From: an uncultured Lentisphaeria bacterium
GTDB taxonomy: Bacteria > Verrucomicrobiota > Lentisphaeria > Victivallales > UBA1829
Assembly: GCA_949282305.1 (NCBI GenBank)
Contig: CASDPB010000047.1
Span: 91,514 to 155,513, forward strand
DNA: 64,000 nt
Direction: 5' to 3'
Made by a program: the position numbers and the translations under genes. How positions within the stretch are numbered: the stretch's first letter is position 1; the number at the start of each line of letters is the position of its first letter. Positions 17,643 to 26,583 of the stretch are shown here, piece after piece. Under the pieces are notes generated by a model, which was not told where the DNA came from, ran no database searches, and saw nothing but the letters and a program-made list of their open reading frames with translations.

Positions 17643-18017
17643 ATGAAAAAACTTTTCCGGATGTTGCATTTCCTCATTCGGGTATTACTTTATAATACCA
17701 TGAAGCAAAAACGTCTGACTCCATCTTATTGTTCTCTGCTGGGAGCGGTTCTGCTGTTTGCATTCAGCGGCATCTGGCACCCCCTGCTCCATCACACATG
17801 CGTTTCTCATGAAAAGCAGGAATTGTCCGCAGCGCGCCATGTTTCGCCGCAGACCGTATGCGCCGTCTGTCTTGGACTGCTTCAATCCGATGAAATGCCG
17901 TCATTCTGTCTCTCCCTTCCTTGCGGAAAACCGCTCCGGAATCTTGATTTTCCCGTGCGGCAATGTCATTCCCCGATTTTCCGGGAACATTCCCCCAGGG
18001 CACCGCCCGTTTTCTGA
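17643..18017 (+). CDS. Small Cys/His-containing membrane protein, function unknown
   Basis: 124 residues from the ATG at 17643 (GGAG 8 bases upstream). A second ATG at 17700 would give 105 residues. One hydrophobic segment (SLLGAVLLFAFSGIWHPLL) is followed by HHTC and then VCAVCLGLLQ; the C-terminus is HSPRAPPVF. A helix, HxxC/CxxC and a final RAPP recall DUF2946-type small proteins found near metal or TonB functions, but this match is from memory of the pattern. The neighbouring His-rich pseudopilin supports a metal link. Confidence 0.5.
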   Translation: MKKLFRMLHFLIRVLLYNTMKQKRLTPSYCSLLGAVLLFAFSGIWHPLLHHTCVSHEKQELSAARHVSPQTVCAVCLGLLQSDEMPSFCLSLPCGKPLRNLDFPVRQCHSPIFREHSPRAPPVF

Positions 18018-18162
18018 AAAAAGAAACGCATCATAATCAGACGGATGTTCCGGAATGCAGAAGATTCCATACCGTCTGTTGAGTTGTCCAGCCTGAATTC
18101 CGCCTGTTTTCCGGAAGAATTCGCAGCGTATTTTCCTGTCTCAATTTCAGAAAGTGATAAAC

Positions 18163-19029
18163 ATGAAATCATTTCCTTTCATTGCACATCTTCCCTCCGC
18201 CGCTGAACAGTTTCCGGCGGAAGATACAGTCCATCCGCACCCGTTCCTGTTGAGGAGTTTTCCCGCTCCTTCCCGATTCCGTGTTCCAGGTCCGGACACT
18301 CTTTCCCCCGGATCGGGAATGAAGATTTTCACCCTTGTCGAGCTCCTCATCGTGATTGCGGTCATTGCGATTCTTGCGGCAATGCTGCTTCCGGCGTTGA
18401 ATCGTGCAGGAAACAAGGCAAATGCAATTGCATGCCTGAACAATCACAGACAGACCTATCTTGCCCTCAACTCCTATGCGGATGACAGCAACGGCATGTT
18501 TCCGCAGATTCACACAGGCACATTTGCCGGAGAAGCGGCGGAAGCGGAACATTCACATCCGGAAGCGGAATCCGACGGACACGCTCACGACGAAACGCAA
18601 TGGTACACTCCGCTGATCGTTCACTACAACTGCAAAACGGCATATTTGAAATGCAAAGCCGATCCGGAATTTCAGGAGGGAACACGTCATGAAGACCACA
18701 TGCACGATGCGGTGCAAAGCTACATCATCAACGCAATGTTCACATTCGGGCACAAACGCGACACCCTGAAACAGGCGTCGTTCTATGTGCTTCTGTCCGA
18801 ACGAGGCGAAGACGACAACGGGGCGGCATACGGTCATCAGTGCTACCACAGCATGTGCCCCGTGGCGGAGTGGGAGGAGCATATCGCGAAAAAACGTCAT
18901 GGCAGCAGTTCCAATTACCTGTTCGCAGACGGTCATGCAGCACCGCATTCATTTCATGAGACAGTCGGCGACAGAACCGAAAAGCAGAATCGTCATTTTG
19001 TAACGGAGTGGTGCCGAAGCTACCTGTAA
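18163..19029 (+). CDS. Type II pseudopilin-like protein with His-rich insert
   Basis: 288 residues from the ATG at 18163 (a GTG lies 9 bases before). A 55-residue leader precedes the prepilin helix FTLVELLIVIAVIAILAAML; an internal ATG at 18319 would give a short leader. The C-terminal H-x9-DG motif (HGSSSNYLFADG) is that of the DUF1559-like pseudopilins abundant in Planctomycetes and Lentisphaerota. It is unusual in its many His and acidic residues: EHSHPEAESDGHAHDE, then RHEDHMHD. These could bind zinc or copper. It has no enzyme gene beside it, unlike the two other pseudopilins in this window. Confidence 0.8.
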   Translation: MKSFPFIAHLPSAAEQFPAEDTVHPHPFLLRSFPAPSRFRVPGPDTLSPGSGMKIFTLVELLIVIAVIAILAAMLLPALNRAGNKANAIACLNNHRQTYLALNSYADDSNGMFPQIHTGTFAGEAAEAEHSHPEAESDGHAHDETQWYTPLIVHYNCKTAYLKCKADPEFQEGTRHEDHMHDAVQSYIINAMFTFGHKRDTLKQASFYVLLSERGEDDNGAAYGHQCYHSMCPVAEWEEHIAKKRHGSSSNYLFADGHAAPHSFHETVGDRTEKQNRHFVTEWCRSYL

Positions 19030-19150
19030 TGAAATGCCGGGAGCGGAAAGCAGGAAAAAGTTCCGTTCTTTCCGCGTGAATGTCTGCTCCCGTAATTCCC
19101 CATAAAAGACAAATTCAAAAGTCCCGACCCGATGATCCGGGATTTCCCGT

Positions 19151-19180
19151 TTGACATACAGACTGTGCGGGTTATATTAT
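19151..19180 (+). promoter_or_regulatory. Promoter of the lipoprotein gene
   Basis: TTGACA (19151-19156) with TATTAT (19175-19180, spacer 18) or TATATT (19173-19178, spacer 16), about 50 bases before the ATG. Confidence 0.6.
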
Positions 19181-19228
19181 TTTGCGGATTTGCAAAGGGT
19201 GTCGTCAACGGTAAAGGGAGGGTTTGTC

Positions 19229-19756
19229 ATGCAGGATCAGAAAACAACACTTCTGTCAAACAGTTTTTTCCGGAGCGCCGCCTTTCTTCCGGCACTGTTT
19301 TTCTTTCTTCTTCTCTCCGGAGGATGCAGCACCGGCGGGAAATTGTATCCATGTGACCGCTGGTGCGTCATTAACGCCGTGACCGGACAGCCGGAATCCG
19401 ATGTGCTGATCGCATTCCGCGACAAGCGGTCCGGCAAAATGCTCTACGGCAAGACGAACAGCAGGGGACTGGCAGAACTGGAAATTCCCAGAAACGGCTG
19501 GAACTCTGCGGAAGAATTTGAATTCCAGCTTGGAAAACCCGGTTTTGACCCGCCGGTATGGTGCAGCAATCCGCCGTCAGAACTGCGGCGGCATTACCAG
19601 GACTGCACGTTCTGGTGCATCGTCCCCAAAGGAACGGACCGTAAAGAAATCAAGGGGCACGATCACCGGCGGGAAGACGTGTTTTCCGGTTCCGGGCAGA
19701 CTCAGGAAGAACTGCGGGCGGAATGGGAGGCATATCTGCAGGGGAACATTTTCTGA
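19229..19756 (+). CDS. Small lipoprotein, function unknown
   Basis: 175 residues from the ATG at 19229 with GGGAGG upstream. The signal peptide is long; its core LPALFFFLLLSGGC ends in a good lipobox (LSGGC). The mature part (WCVINAVTGQPESDVLIAFR) suggests a small beta-sandwich like the carboxypeptidase regulatory fold. The C-terminus is charged (DHRREDVFSGSGQTQEELRA). No relatives are recognised. It has its own promoter. Confidence 0.7.
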   Translation: MQDQKTTLLSNSFFRSAAFLPALFFFLLLSGGCSTGGKLYPCDRWCVINAVTGQPESDVLIAFRDKRSGKMLYGKTNSRGLAELEIPRNGWNSAEEFEFQLGKPGFDPPVWCSNPPSELRRHYQDCTFWCIVPKGTDRKEIKGHDHRREDVFSGSGQTQEELRAEWEAYLQGNIF

Positions 19757-19814
19757 GGAGGAACCGTGTCCCCCCTGTTCGGATTGTTCTTCATTCAACG
19801 GACACCGTTTCCGG

Positions 19815-20444
19815 TTATTCCCCGCCATTCCCGCCGTTTGCAGCGGATTCCGTGTTTTTCCACAGGAGTCCCCGTATCAGCATGAAAAAGATCAGCAGTA
19901 TGGAAAGAACAGCAAACAGATAACCGAAAAAAGCAGTAATGCCGGCAATCCGGTCGGCTTGATGCAGACAGCCGAAATAATCGAACAGCCAGTTCCAGTC
20001 ATGAATGATCTCTCCTCCGCCGGAAAAAGGAGAAACCAGCGGAAGTTCCAGTCGCCGGGCGTCCTTCATATAGACGGAAGCATCCAGAACGGCAAAGCCG
20101 AACCAGCCGAGCAGAACTGCCAGCGGGGGAAACTCCTGGCGCAGGACGAACTGGATTCCGCATATCACCGGAGTCAGAATCTGAAATACCGTTCCCGCAA
20201 GCAAATGGATCACCATAGGAAAATACCTGGGTGAAAAGAAAAAATGACCGATCTCATGCACCGGTCCGTGAATAAACCAGAATGCGGACATATAGTCGCC
20301 GTCTGCCTTCACAGTCAGGTAACGGACTGTCACATAAATAAAATAAATCCCCACCAGAAAATAGAAAACGGACATCGCCCCCCTGACGCACCATACAGGT
20401 TCCGCATCATCCCCCGCCGGACGCCTGAAACTGAATATTCTCAT
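19815..20444 (-). CDS. Multi-pass membrane protein with HEIGH (HExxH) motif
   Basis: 209 residues from the ATG at 20444; longer readings cross the uxaB promoter. About four membrane helices. Helix 1 (SVFYFLVGIYFIYVTVRYL) is followed by FIHGPVHEIGHFFFSPRYF, which holds HExxH, then two helices, a loop rich in charged residues and a last helix. HExxH inside a membrane segment is the zinc-site plan of intramembrane metalloproteases (M50-like). No clear NxxPxxxLDG second motif is seen, although an Asp (FAVLDASVYMKD) lies about 60 residues later. Protease function is only a hypothesis. Confidence 0.55.
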   Translation of the reverse strand: MRIFSFRRPAGDDAEPVWCVRGAMSVFYFLVGIYFIYVTVRYLTVKADGDYMSAFWFIHGPVHEIGHFFFSPRYFPMVIHLLAGTVFQILTPVICGIQFVLRQEFPPLAVLLGWFGFAVLDASVYMKDARRLELPLVSPFSGGGEIIHDWNWLFDYFGCLHQADRIAGITAFFGYLFAVLSILLIFFMLIRGLLWKNTESAANGGNGGE

Positions 20445-20782
20445 TCCGCAAATCTCCCTCCATGTTCGGCAATTAACAGCTTCCGCTTTTACTGAAACGA
20501 TCGAAAAATCTTCTTCTCCGCCGAAGGTAAAATAGCACTTCACAAAAACTTTGCAAGGCAAACTCTGCCGGCAGACCGCGCAGATGATTACGGAAAAAGC
20601 AGATATTGCCTCGTGTTCAGCCTCCGGCTTTCCCTCTGGGAATCCCTGCCAGCCGGATGCGGCAAATGCAACATCCGCCATGCAGAACCGCCGGTGCATT
20701 TCCGTCTGCCCCCGTGAAGAAAGCGGAGGGGGTGAAATCCTCCCTTTTTTCCGGAAAAAGAGAAAAAAAACGGTTTTGCGCC

Positions 20783-20811
20783 TTGACATTGCCAACGATG
20801 GCAAATATAGT
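20783..20811 (+). promoter_or_regulatory. uxaBA promoter with LacI-type operator inside the spacer
   Basis: TTGACA (20783-20788), 17-bp spacer and TATAGT (20806-20811). The spacer is almost wholly the operator TTGCCAACGATGGCAA (20789-20804), with a central CG as in LacI-family sites. Repressor binding here would block RNA polymerase. A matching site lies at 56119-56134. Confidence 0.8.
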
Positions 20812-20867
20812 AAACATGATTTTGACAACCATCACTTTTTAACTTACTTCGAGGGAGATTTGGAAAA

Positions 20868-22334
20868 ATGGCTCTTCTTAGACGCACAAAAGATACGACA
20901 TTTCCGGTAAAAGTCATGCAGTTCGGCGAAGGCAACTTTCTGCGTGCATTCATCGACTGGATGATCCATGAAATGAACAAGCAGGGAAAATTCAACGGCA
21001 TGGTGCAGCTTGTCCAGCCGCTCGAAAAAGGAATGGGCGACATGATCAATGCGCAGGACGGTCTGTACACTCTGATTCTGCGCGGCGTGGCGAACGGGAA
21101 AGTCGAGGAAAACCGCGAAATCATTGAATGCGTCAAAGGCTGTCTGAACCCCTACACCCAGTGGGCAGAGACCGTCGCCTGCGCCTGCGGAAAAGACCTC
21201 CGCTTCCTCTTTTCCAACACGACCGAAGCGGGAATCGAATACAAGCCGGAGCCCTATACGCCCGGAACATGCCAGCATACCTATCCGGCAAAACTCACAA
21301 GTCTGCTGTATGAGCGTTTCAAAGCATTCAACGGCGCGGCGGACAAGGGACTGATCCTGATCCCCTGCGAACTCATTGACAAGAACGGCACAAACCTGAA
21401 AACGTGCATTCTGAAGTATGCGGAAGACTGGAATCTGCCAGCGGAATTCACCGCATGGATCAATGAGTCCAATCTGTTTGTCAATACCCTGGTGGACCGC
21501 ATTGTTGCCGGCTACCCGCGCGCCGAAGCCGCAAAAATCGAAGCGGAACTCGGTTACAGCGACAATCTGATCGACTGCGGCGAGATTTTCCATTTCTTCG
21601 TGATCGAAGGTCCGCAGTCTCTCTCGAAGGAACTGCCGCTCATTGATGCCGGGCTTCAGGTCGTGATTACCGACAATCAGACACCCTACCGCACAAGAAA
21701 AGTCCGTTTCCTGAACGGCGCCCATACGGCAGATGTTCTCGCCGCAAGCCTCGGCGGGCTCACCTTCGTGGACGAGATGATGAACGATCCCGACTTCGGC
21801 AGGATGGTCTGCAAGGCGATCAACGACGAGATTTTCCACACGGTTCAGCTTCCCGAAGAGGAAAAACGTTTCTTCGCCGATTCCGTGATCGAACGGTTCA
21901 AGAATCCTTTCGCCCAGCACCGGCTGCTTTCGATCTCCCTGAACTCCGTTTCCAAGTGGAAGGTCCGCGTCATGCCGAGTCTGCTTGACTACGTGCAGAT
22001 GAAAGGCAGACTGCCTGAAGTGCTCGCATTCTCTCTCGCCGCCCTGATCCGGTTCTATATGCTTGAGCTCAAAGACGGTGCCGCGGAAGGGTCGGTGGAC
22101 GGCAGAACCTATCCCGTGGCGGACTCCGAAGATGTGCTCCGTTTCTTTGCGGACGCCACAGCCCGGTTCAAGGCGGACGGCGATACGGCAAAACTGGTCG
22201 CGTCCGTCCTCGGGAACCAGGAGTTCTGGGGTATGGATCTCAACACGGTTCCCGGACTTGCGGAATTCGCAACCGCAAAACTTGAGCTCATCTGCAAAGA
22301 CGGTATCCGCAGCGCCGTCAGGACAATTCTCTGA
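20868..22334 (+). CDS. uxaB: Tagaturonate reductase (altronate oxidoreductase)
   Basis: 488 residues of the long-chain mannitol dehydrogenase family: VMQFGEGNFLRAFIDWMIHE, LFSNTTEAGIEY, LILIPCELIDKNG and RTRKVRFLNGAHT. This set is that of UxaB, which reduces D-tagaturonate to D-altronate with NADH. It directly precedes uxaA, confirming the galacturonate route. GGGAG sits before the ATG. The promoter contains a LacI-type operator, and a lacI gene closes the operon. Confidence 0.92.
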   Translation: MALLRRTKDTTFPVKVMQFGEGNFLRAFIDWMIHEMNKQGKFNGMVQLVQPLEKGMGDMINAQDGLYTLILRGVANGKVEENREIIECVKGCLNPYTQWAETVACACGKDLRFLFSNTTEAGIEYKPEPYTPGTCQHTYPAKLTSLLYERFKAFNGAADKGLILIPCELIDKNGTNLKTCILKYAEDWNLPAEFTAWINESNLFVNTLVDRIVAGYPRAEAAKIEAELGYSDNLIDCGEIFHFFVIEGPQSLSKELPLIDAGLQVVITDNQTPYRTRKVRFLNGAHTADVLAASLGGLTFVDEMMNDPDFGRMVCKAINDEIFHTVQLPEEEKRFFADSVIERFKNPFAQHRLLSISLNSVSKWKVRVMPSLLDYVQMKGRLPEVLAFSLAALIRFYMLELKDGAAEGSVDGRTYPVADSEDVLRFFADATARFKADGDTAKLVASVLGNQEFWGMDLNTVPGLAEFATAKLELICKDGIRSAVRTIL

Positions 22335-22342
22335 GGTGGCAC

Positions 22343-23815
22343 ATGCGTTTCATTCAGATACATCCCGCCGACAACGTCGCCGTCGCGCTTGAAGACCTCA
22401 AGGCTGGCGAAAATGCCGGAGTGACTCTCCGCGAAGACATCGGACGCGGACACAAATTTGCCCTGCGCCCGATCACTGCCGGTGAAAACATCGTCAAATA
22501 CGGTATGCCCATCGGCACGGCGAAAGCCGACATCGCCGCAGGGGAGAAAGTGCATACGCACAACATCAGGACACGTCTTGACGGCGTCCTGAATTATGAA
22601 TATCATCCCGATCTCTCCAAGGCGCCGCGCAACGGTCATGAGGACTTTTTCATGGGATACCGCCGTTTCGATGGACGCGCGGGAATCCGCAACAACATCT
22701 GGATCATCCCGACAGTCGGCTGCGTCAATACGCTTGCGGAGAATCTGGCGAAGGCGGCAAATAAAAAACTGCCCGCCGGAGCCGTGGAACGTGTCATCGC
22801 CCTGCCCCATCCTTACGGCTGTTCCCAGCTGGGAGCGGATCACGCGCTGACGCGCAGGATTCTCGCCGATTTTGTAAGACATCCCAATGCCGGCGGTGTT
22901 CTCGTCACGGGCCTCGGCTGTGAAAACAACACGATTGCCGAATTCAAGAAAGAGGTCGGCGCGCACGATGAGAAACGTGTCCGGTTCATGGTTGCGCAGG
23001 AAGAGGAAGATGAGTTTGAAACCGGCATGAGAATGATTGACGAGCTCATTGAAAACGCAAAGAACGACCGGCGTGTGAAAATCCCGGTCTCCGAACTCGT
23101 TGTCGGGCTCAAATGCGGCGGTTCGGACGGACTTTCCGGCATTACCGCGAATGCGCTTGTGGGGCGTTTCTCGGACCGCCTGACCGCTTCCGGCGGCACC
23201 AGCATATTGAGCGAGGTGCCGGAAATGTTCGGTGCGGAAACACTCCTGATGAACCGCTGCATCACGCCGGAAGTGTTTGAAAAATGCGTGAAGATGATCA
23301 ATGACTTCAAAAATTATTTCACCCGTTACGGGCAGACCATCTATGAAAATCCGTCTCCCGGCAATAAAGCGGGCGGCATCTCCACGCTGGAAGACAAGTC
23401 CCTCGGCTGCACGCAGAAAGGCGGCGCCGGAACAGTGGTCGATGTGCTGGATATGGGCGAAACGGTCAAAGTCCGGGGGCTGAACCTGCTGAACGGTCCC
23501 GGCAACGACATGGTGGCAACGACACTGTTAAGCGCCGCAGGAGCTCATATTGTCCTCTTCACAACCGGGCGCGGGACACCGTTCGGCGGTGTGGTTCCGA
23601 CTCTGAAAATCGCTTCCAACACGGCACTGGTGGAAAAAAAGCCCCACTGGATCGACTTCAATGCCGGACAGCTTGTCGAGTCGGGAAAAGAATCCGCCGC
23701 GATAGACAGGGATTTCTACCGGCTCGTTCTGGATACGGCATCCGGCAGGCCCGCAAAAAATGAAGAACATTCCTACGAAGAGATCGCGATCTTCAAGGAC
23801 GGCGTGACGCTGTAA
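22343..23815 (+). CDS. uxaA: Altronate dehydratase
   Basis: 490 residues: a SAF domain (about 1-80; IGRGHKFALRPITAGENIVK), then the UxaA domain with GYRRFDGRAGIRNNIWIIPT, HPYGCSQLGADHA and the Fe-ligand-type motif KCGGSDGLSGITAN. It converts D-altronate to 2-keto-3-deoxygluconate. It starts 8 bases after uxaB. Length and domain order are normal. KdgK and KdgA, needed for the next steps, are not in this window. Confidence 0.94.
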   Translation: MRFIQIHPADNVAVALEDLKAGENAGVTLREDIGRGHKFALRPITAGENIVKYGMPIGTAKADIAAGEKVHTHNIRTRLDGVLNYEYHPDLSKAPRNGHEDFFMGYRRFDGRAGIRNNIWIIPTVGCVNTLAENLAKAANKKLPAGAVERVIALPHPYGCSQLGADHALTRRILADFVRHPNAGGVLVTGLGCENNTIAEFKKEVGAHDEKRVRFMVAQEEEDEFETGMRMIDELIENAKNDRRVKIPVSELVVGLKCGGSDGLSGITANALVGRFSDRLTASGGTSILSEVPEMFGAETLLMNRCITPEVFEKCVKMINDFKNYFTRYGQTIYENPSPGNKAGGISTLEDKSLGCTQKGGAGTVVDVLDMGETVKVRGLNLLNGPGNDMVATTLLSAAGAHIVLFTTGRGTPFGGVVPTLKIASNTALVEKKPHWIDFNAGQLVESGKESAAIDRDFYRLVLDTASGRPAKNEEHSYEEIAIFKDGVTL

Positions 23816-23824
23816 AGGGAACGT

Positions 23825-24790
23825 ATGGCAGGCATCACACTCAAACAGCTGGCCGAGCTTTCCGGACTTTCGATCCGCACCGTGAGCCGTGTGCTGAAGG
23901 GACAGGCGCACGTGATTCCGGAGAAACGCGATCTGATTCTGGAACTGGCACGCAGGCATCATTACATCCCGAATATGGCGGCGCGCAATCTGCGGCTGAG
24001 CCGCACGAACATCGTCGGGATCATCTGCGCGAACATGATGCAGGAAGTCAGCGTGAAAAAGCTGCACGACCTTGTAATGCAGCTTGAAGCCTGCGGATAT
24101 TATCCCCTGATCGGACGCCTTGACTGCAATCCGGAAAATATCCGGCACATGCTTGCGGAATGGTCCGGCGTGACAAACCATGTGGTGGTGATGCCGTCGG
24201 TCACGGAAAATGTCTCCACGGAAATCGTGGACATTCTCTCCCAGTCCCAGCTAACCGCGATCTTCATCGACCAGAAAGGGGTCGAAGGATGCCATACGCT
24301 GAATATCAACCGTTCGACCGGAATCCGTTCCGCAATCATCCACCTGATCCGAAGCGGACGCAAGAAGATTCTGCGCTGCGGCGACGTCGGCACACGCGAC
24401 TCCGGGCTTGCCGCGGCATTCGAGGAGACGGCGCTTTCGGAACGTCCGGAATTCATCCGGATCAAATGCCGTTCCAATTTCAAGGACGGCATGGAGCTCG
24501 GTCCCCGGATCATGGATTCCGGCGCGGACGCGGTCTTTTTCGACACGGACAGGATGGCGCTCGGATTCATGAACTATGCCGCGGCACACCACATTCCGAT
24601 TCCGGAACGGATCGCGGTGGTGGGGTTTGACGATGACAACAGCGGGCACATGATCTATCCCGCGCTGAGCACAGTCGCCCATCCGATCGAAGAACTGAAC
24701 CACGCAGTCATATCCATCATCCGCTCCAAGAGCATGAAGATTGTCAGAAAGAGCTTTGATACAAAGTTCATCCAACGTGCCAGCGCATGA
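23825..24790 (+). CDS. LacI-family repressor of the uxa operon
   Basis: 321 residues. Helix-turn-helix ITLKQLAELSGLSIRTVSRV, hinge region ARNLRLSRTNIVGIICANM, then a periplasmic-binding-protein-like sensor ending in IAVVGFDDDNSGHMIYPALS. It begins 9 bases after uxaA and is therefore controlled by the same promoter. I infer that it binds TTGCCAACGNTGGCAA in front of uxaB and of the dehydrogenase at 56035, with a uronate-derived effector. Confidence 0.88.
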   Translation: MAGITLKQLAELSGLSIRTVSRVLKGQAHVIPEKRDLILELARRHHYIPNMAARNLRLSRTNIVGIICANMMQEVSVKKLHDLVMQLEACGYYPLIGRLDCNPENIRHMLAEWSGVTNHVVVMPSVTENVSTEIVDILSQSQLTAIFIDQKGVEGCHTLNINRSTGIRSAIIHLIRSGRKKILRCGDVGTRDSGLAAAFEETALSERPEFIRIKCRSNFKDGMELGPRIMDSGADAVFFDTDRMALGFMNYAAAHHIPIPERIAVVGFDDDNSGHMIYPALSTVAHPIEELNHAVISIIRSKSMKIVRKSFDTKFIQRASA

Positions 24791-24801
24791 TTTTCCCGAT
24801 C

Positions 24802-26583
24802 TCAGTCCTGCCTCTGTCCGCGTTCAAAATAAATCAGCGTGCCGCCCGCCGACTTCCAGAAACGGGGCTTGTCTTCCCGAAGCGCGCCCAGAAACTTGTC
24901 CGCATCGGCAGTATGGCACAGCAGAACCCAGTATTTCCCGGGAGCCATGAAGACCGGGCTTGAACTGCATGTGCCGAGATCGCTCTCCTCGTAAGGCAGA
25001 TCGCAAATGTCATGAAGGGAAATCCGCTTATCCGAAAAAAGATAAACGGCAGCTTTCCCCCCGGCATTGGCATAGATGACATCCCCCTTTTTCCGGTTCT
25101 CCTCCAGAATTTGATACAGGGGATCAATCGCCCATGTTATGTGAAAGGTGAAAAGAAGGATGAAAAGATTCATGCCGATGAAGCAGAAAAGCAGAACATG
25201 ACAGACATAACGCTGTTTCCGCATCATCCAGTTCACCCCGGAAGCAGCCAGCAGATACACAAAAGGAGTTGTGAAAAGAATCAGTCTTGCATAAATGACA
25301 TTTTCGCCGCTGTCAATGGGGTAATGCTTCAGCAGAGACGCCAGCCAGGTCAGCAGCAGGGGAACGGAAACAAGCAGGCATTTCCATCTGTCATACCGCC
25401 ACAGCCGCCATGCGCCGGCAAGAGCAAGGACAAGAGGCAGCAAGTAAAAGGGAAAATACCGGATGGAAAGAGCGTATGGAAAACAGAATATATTTTGAAA
25501 TAAACGGAGATACCATTGCACATTCCCGACGCTGCAGGGAACCGGTGCAAAAAATGGCGCATGAAAAGAAAACATTCCCCGCGGAACTGTTTTCAGAGCA
25601 AGCGCCAGGCATAACAGCAAGAGCGCTCCCCATATCGCGTTCAGCAGAATTATCGGAGCCATTCTTTTTCTTCGATCCTCATGGCACAGGTAATAAAAGA
25701 AAAGAATTCCCCCCAAAGCAGGAACCACGAAAAACATCGCATTGGAACACAAAATTGCCAGGCCGCCCGCCAGGATCGCCTTCCGGCAGCAGCTCATGGA
25801 AAAAGCGTCCTTCAACTGCAGGGCATAATAAAGCAGGACAACGGAAAAGAGAACATCAAAAGAGTACGGTTTCAGTTCTCCCGCGTAATAAATCAATGAA
25901 GTGTTGCAGGAAAATAAAAAGAACAGCGGCAGAACCACCCCGGCGGGAAACAGGAGTTTCAGCAACTTGTAAAAATAAAACAGAGAAAGAATGCTTGCCA
26001 GGCAGACAGGGAACACTACGACCAGTTCATCATAGGAAAACACTTCACCGGAAAATTTCAGCAGCAGCAGAAAAAGCGGCGGGGCGGATTGCGCATTGGG
26101 CAGGGTCTGAGTCAGCAAACTGGAAAAGGGGGTCTGCGCCACTGCCGACGCCACCGCCAAAGTATCGCACCAGTAGGTGTGTGTCAGATAATTCTCAATT
26201 CTGAAAAAAATTCCAAAAGCGAAAATCATGACTGGAATCAGAAAAGTTCCGCCGCCGTATTCCTCCATTCCCATGATTTTCTTCGCACGCGCAATCAAGT
26301 GCTCCGGCGCATAACGGAGAACAAAGAACAAACCGATCAGACAGACTCCAAGAAAGAATGCGGTATCAAACAAAAATCTCAGTTTGGAATAATAGTAGTA
26401 ATAAACCTCATGATTCATCTCCCGACGCAGGAAAAGACGGAGTTTTTCAATGCCGGAGTAGGACAGCGGCTCCCAGAAGGAAATGCAGAACAGGAAAAGC
26501 AGCAAAGTGCAGCCGCAAAACAAGAAAATGCAAGGTCTGTGCGCAATCCTCTCCCAAATCGTCCCTGTCTTTTTCATTTCCAT
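24802..26583 (-). CDS. Multi-pass membrane glycosyltransferase-like protein (GT39/ArnT class)
   Basis: 593 residues with about 11-12 membrane helices. FRIENYLTHTYWCDTLAVAS in an early loop and ELKPYSFDVLFSVVLLYYAL resemble the conserved loops of dolichyl/undecaprenyl-phosphate mannosyltransferases (PMT_2 and relatives). The C-terminal soluble part (VIYANAGGKAAVYLFSDKRI) is the usual small tail. It would transfer a lipid-linked sugar to a surface glycan or protein. It converges with the uxa operon, 11 bases apart. Confidence 0.65.
   Translation of the reverse strand: MEMKKTGTIWERIAHRPCIFLFCGCTLLLFLFCISFWEPLSYSGIEKLRLFLRREMNHEVYYYYYSKLRFLFDTAFFLGVCLIGLFFVLRYAPEHLIARAKKIMGMEEYGGGTFLIPVMIFAFGIFFRIENYLTHTYWCDTLAVASAVAQTPFSSLLTQTLPNAQSAPPLFLLLLKFSGEVFSYDELVVVFPVCLASILSLFYFYKLLKLLFPAGVVLPLFFLFSCNTSLIYYAGELKPYSFDVLFSVVLLYYALQLKDAFSMSCCRKAILAGGLAILCSNAMFFVVPALGGILFFYYLCHEDRRKRMAPIILLNAIWGALLLLCLALALKTVPRGMFSFHAPFFAPVPCSVGNVQWYLRLFQNIFCFPYALSIRYFPFYLLPLVLALAGAWRLWRYDRWKCLLVSVPLLLTWLASLLKHYPIDSGENVIYARLILFTTPFVYLLAASGVNWMMRKQRYVCHVLLFCFIGMNLFILLFTFHITWAIDPLYQILEENRKKGDVIYANAGGKAAVYLFSDKRISLHDICDLPYEESDLGTCSSSPVFMAPGKYWVLLCHTADADKFLGALREDKPRFWKSAGGTLIYFERGQRQD

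Noticed and set aside
17664..17696. TATAAT at 17691-17696 as promoter of the small Cys/His protein
   Set aside because: It lies inside the preferred reading frame, 4 bases before the second ATG, and the nearest -35-like box is 21 bp away.
20445..20828. N-terminal extension of the HExxH membrane protein
   Set aside because: It would cross the uxaB promoter and operator; the ATG at 20444 has a ribosome site.
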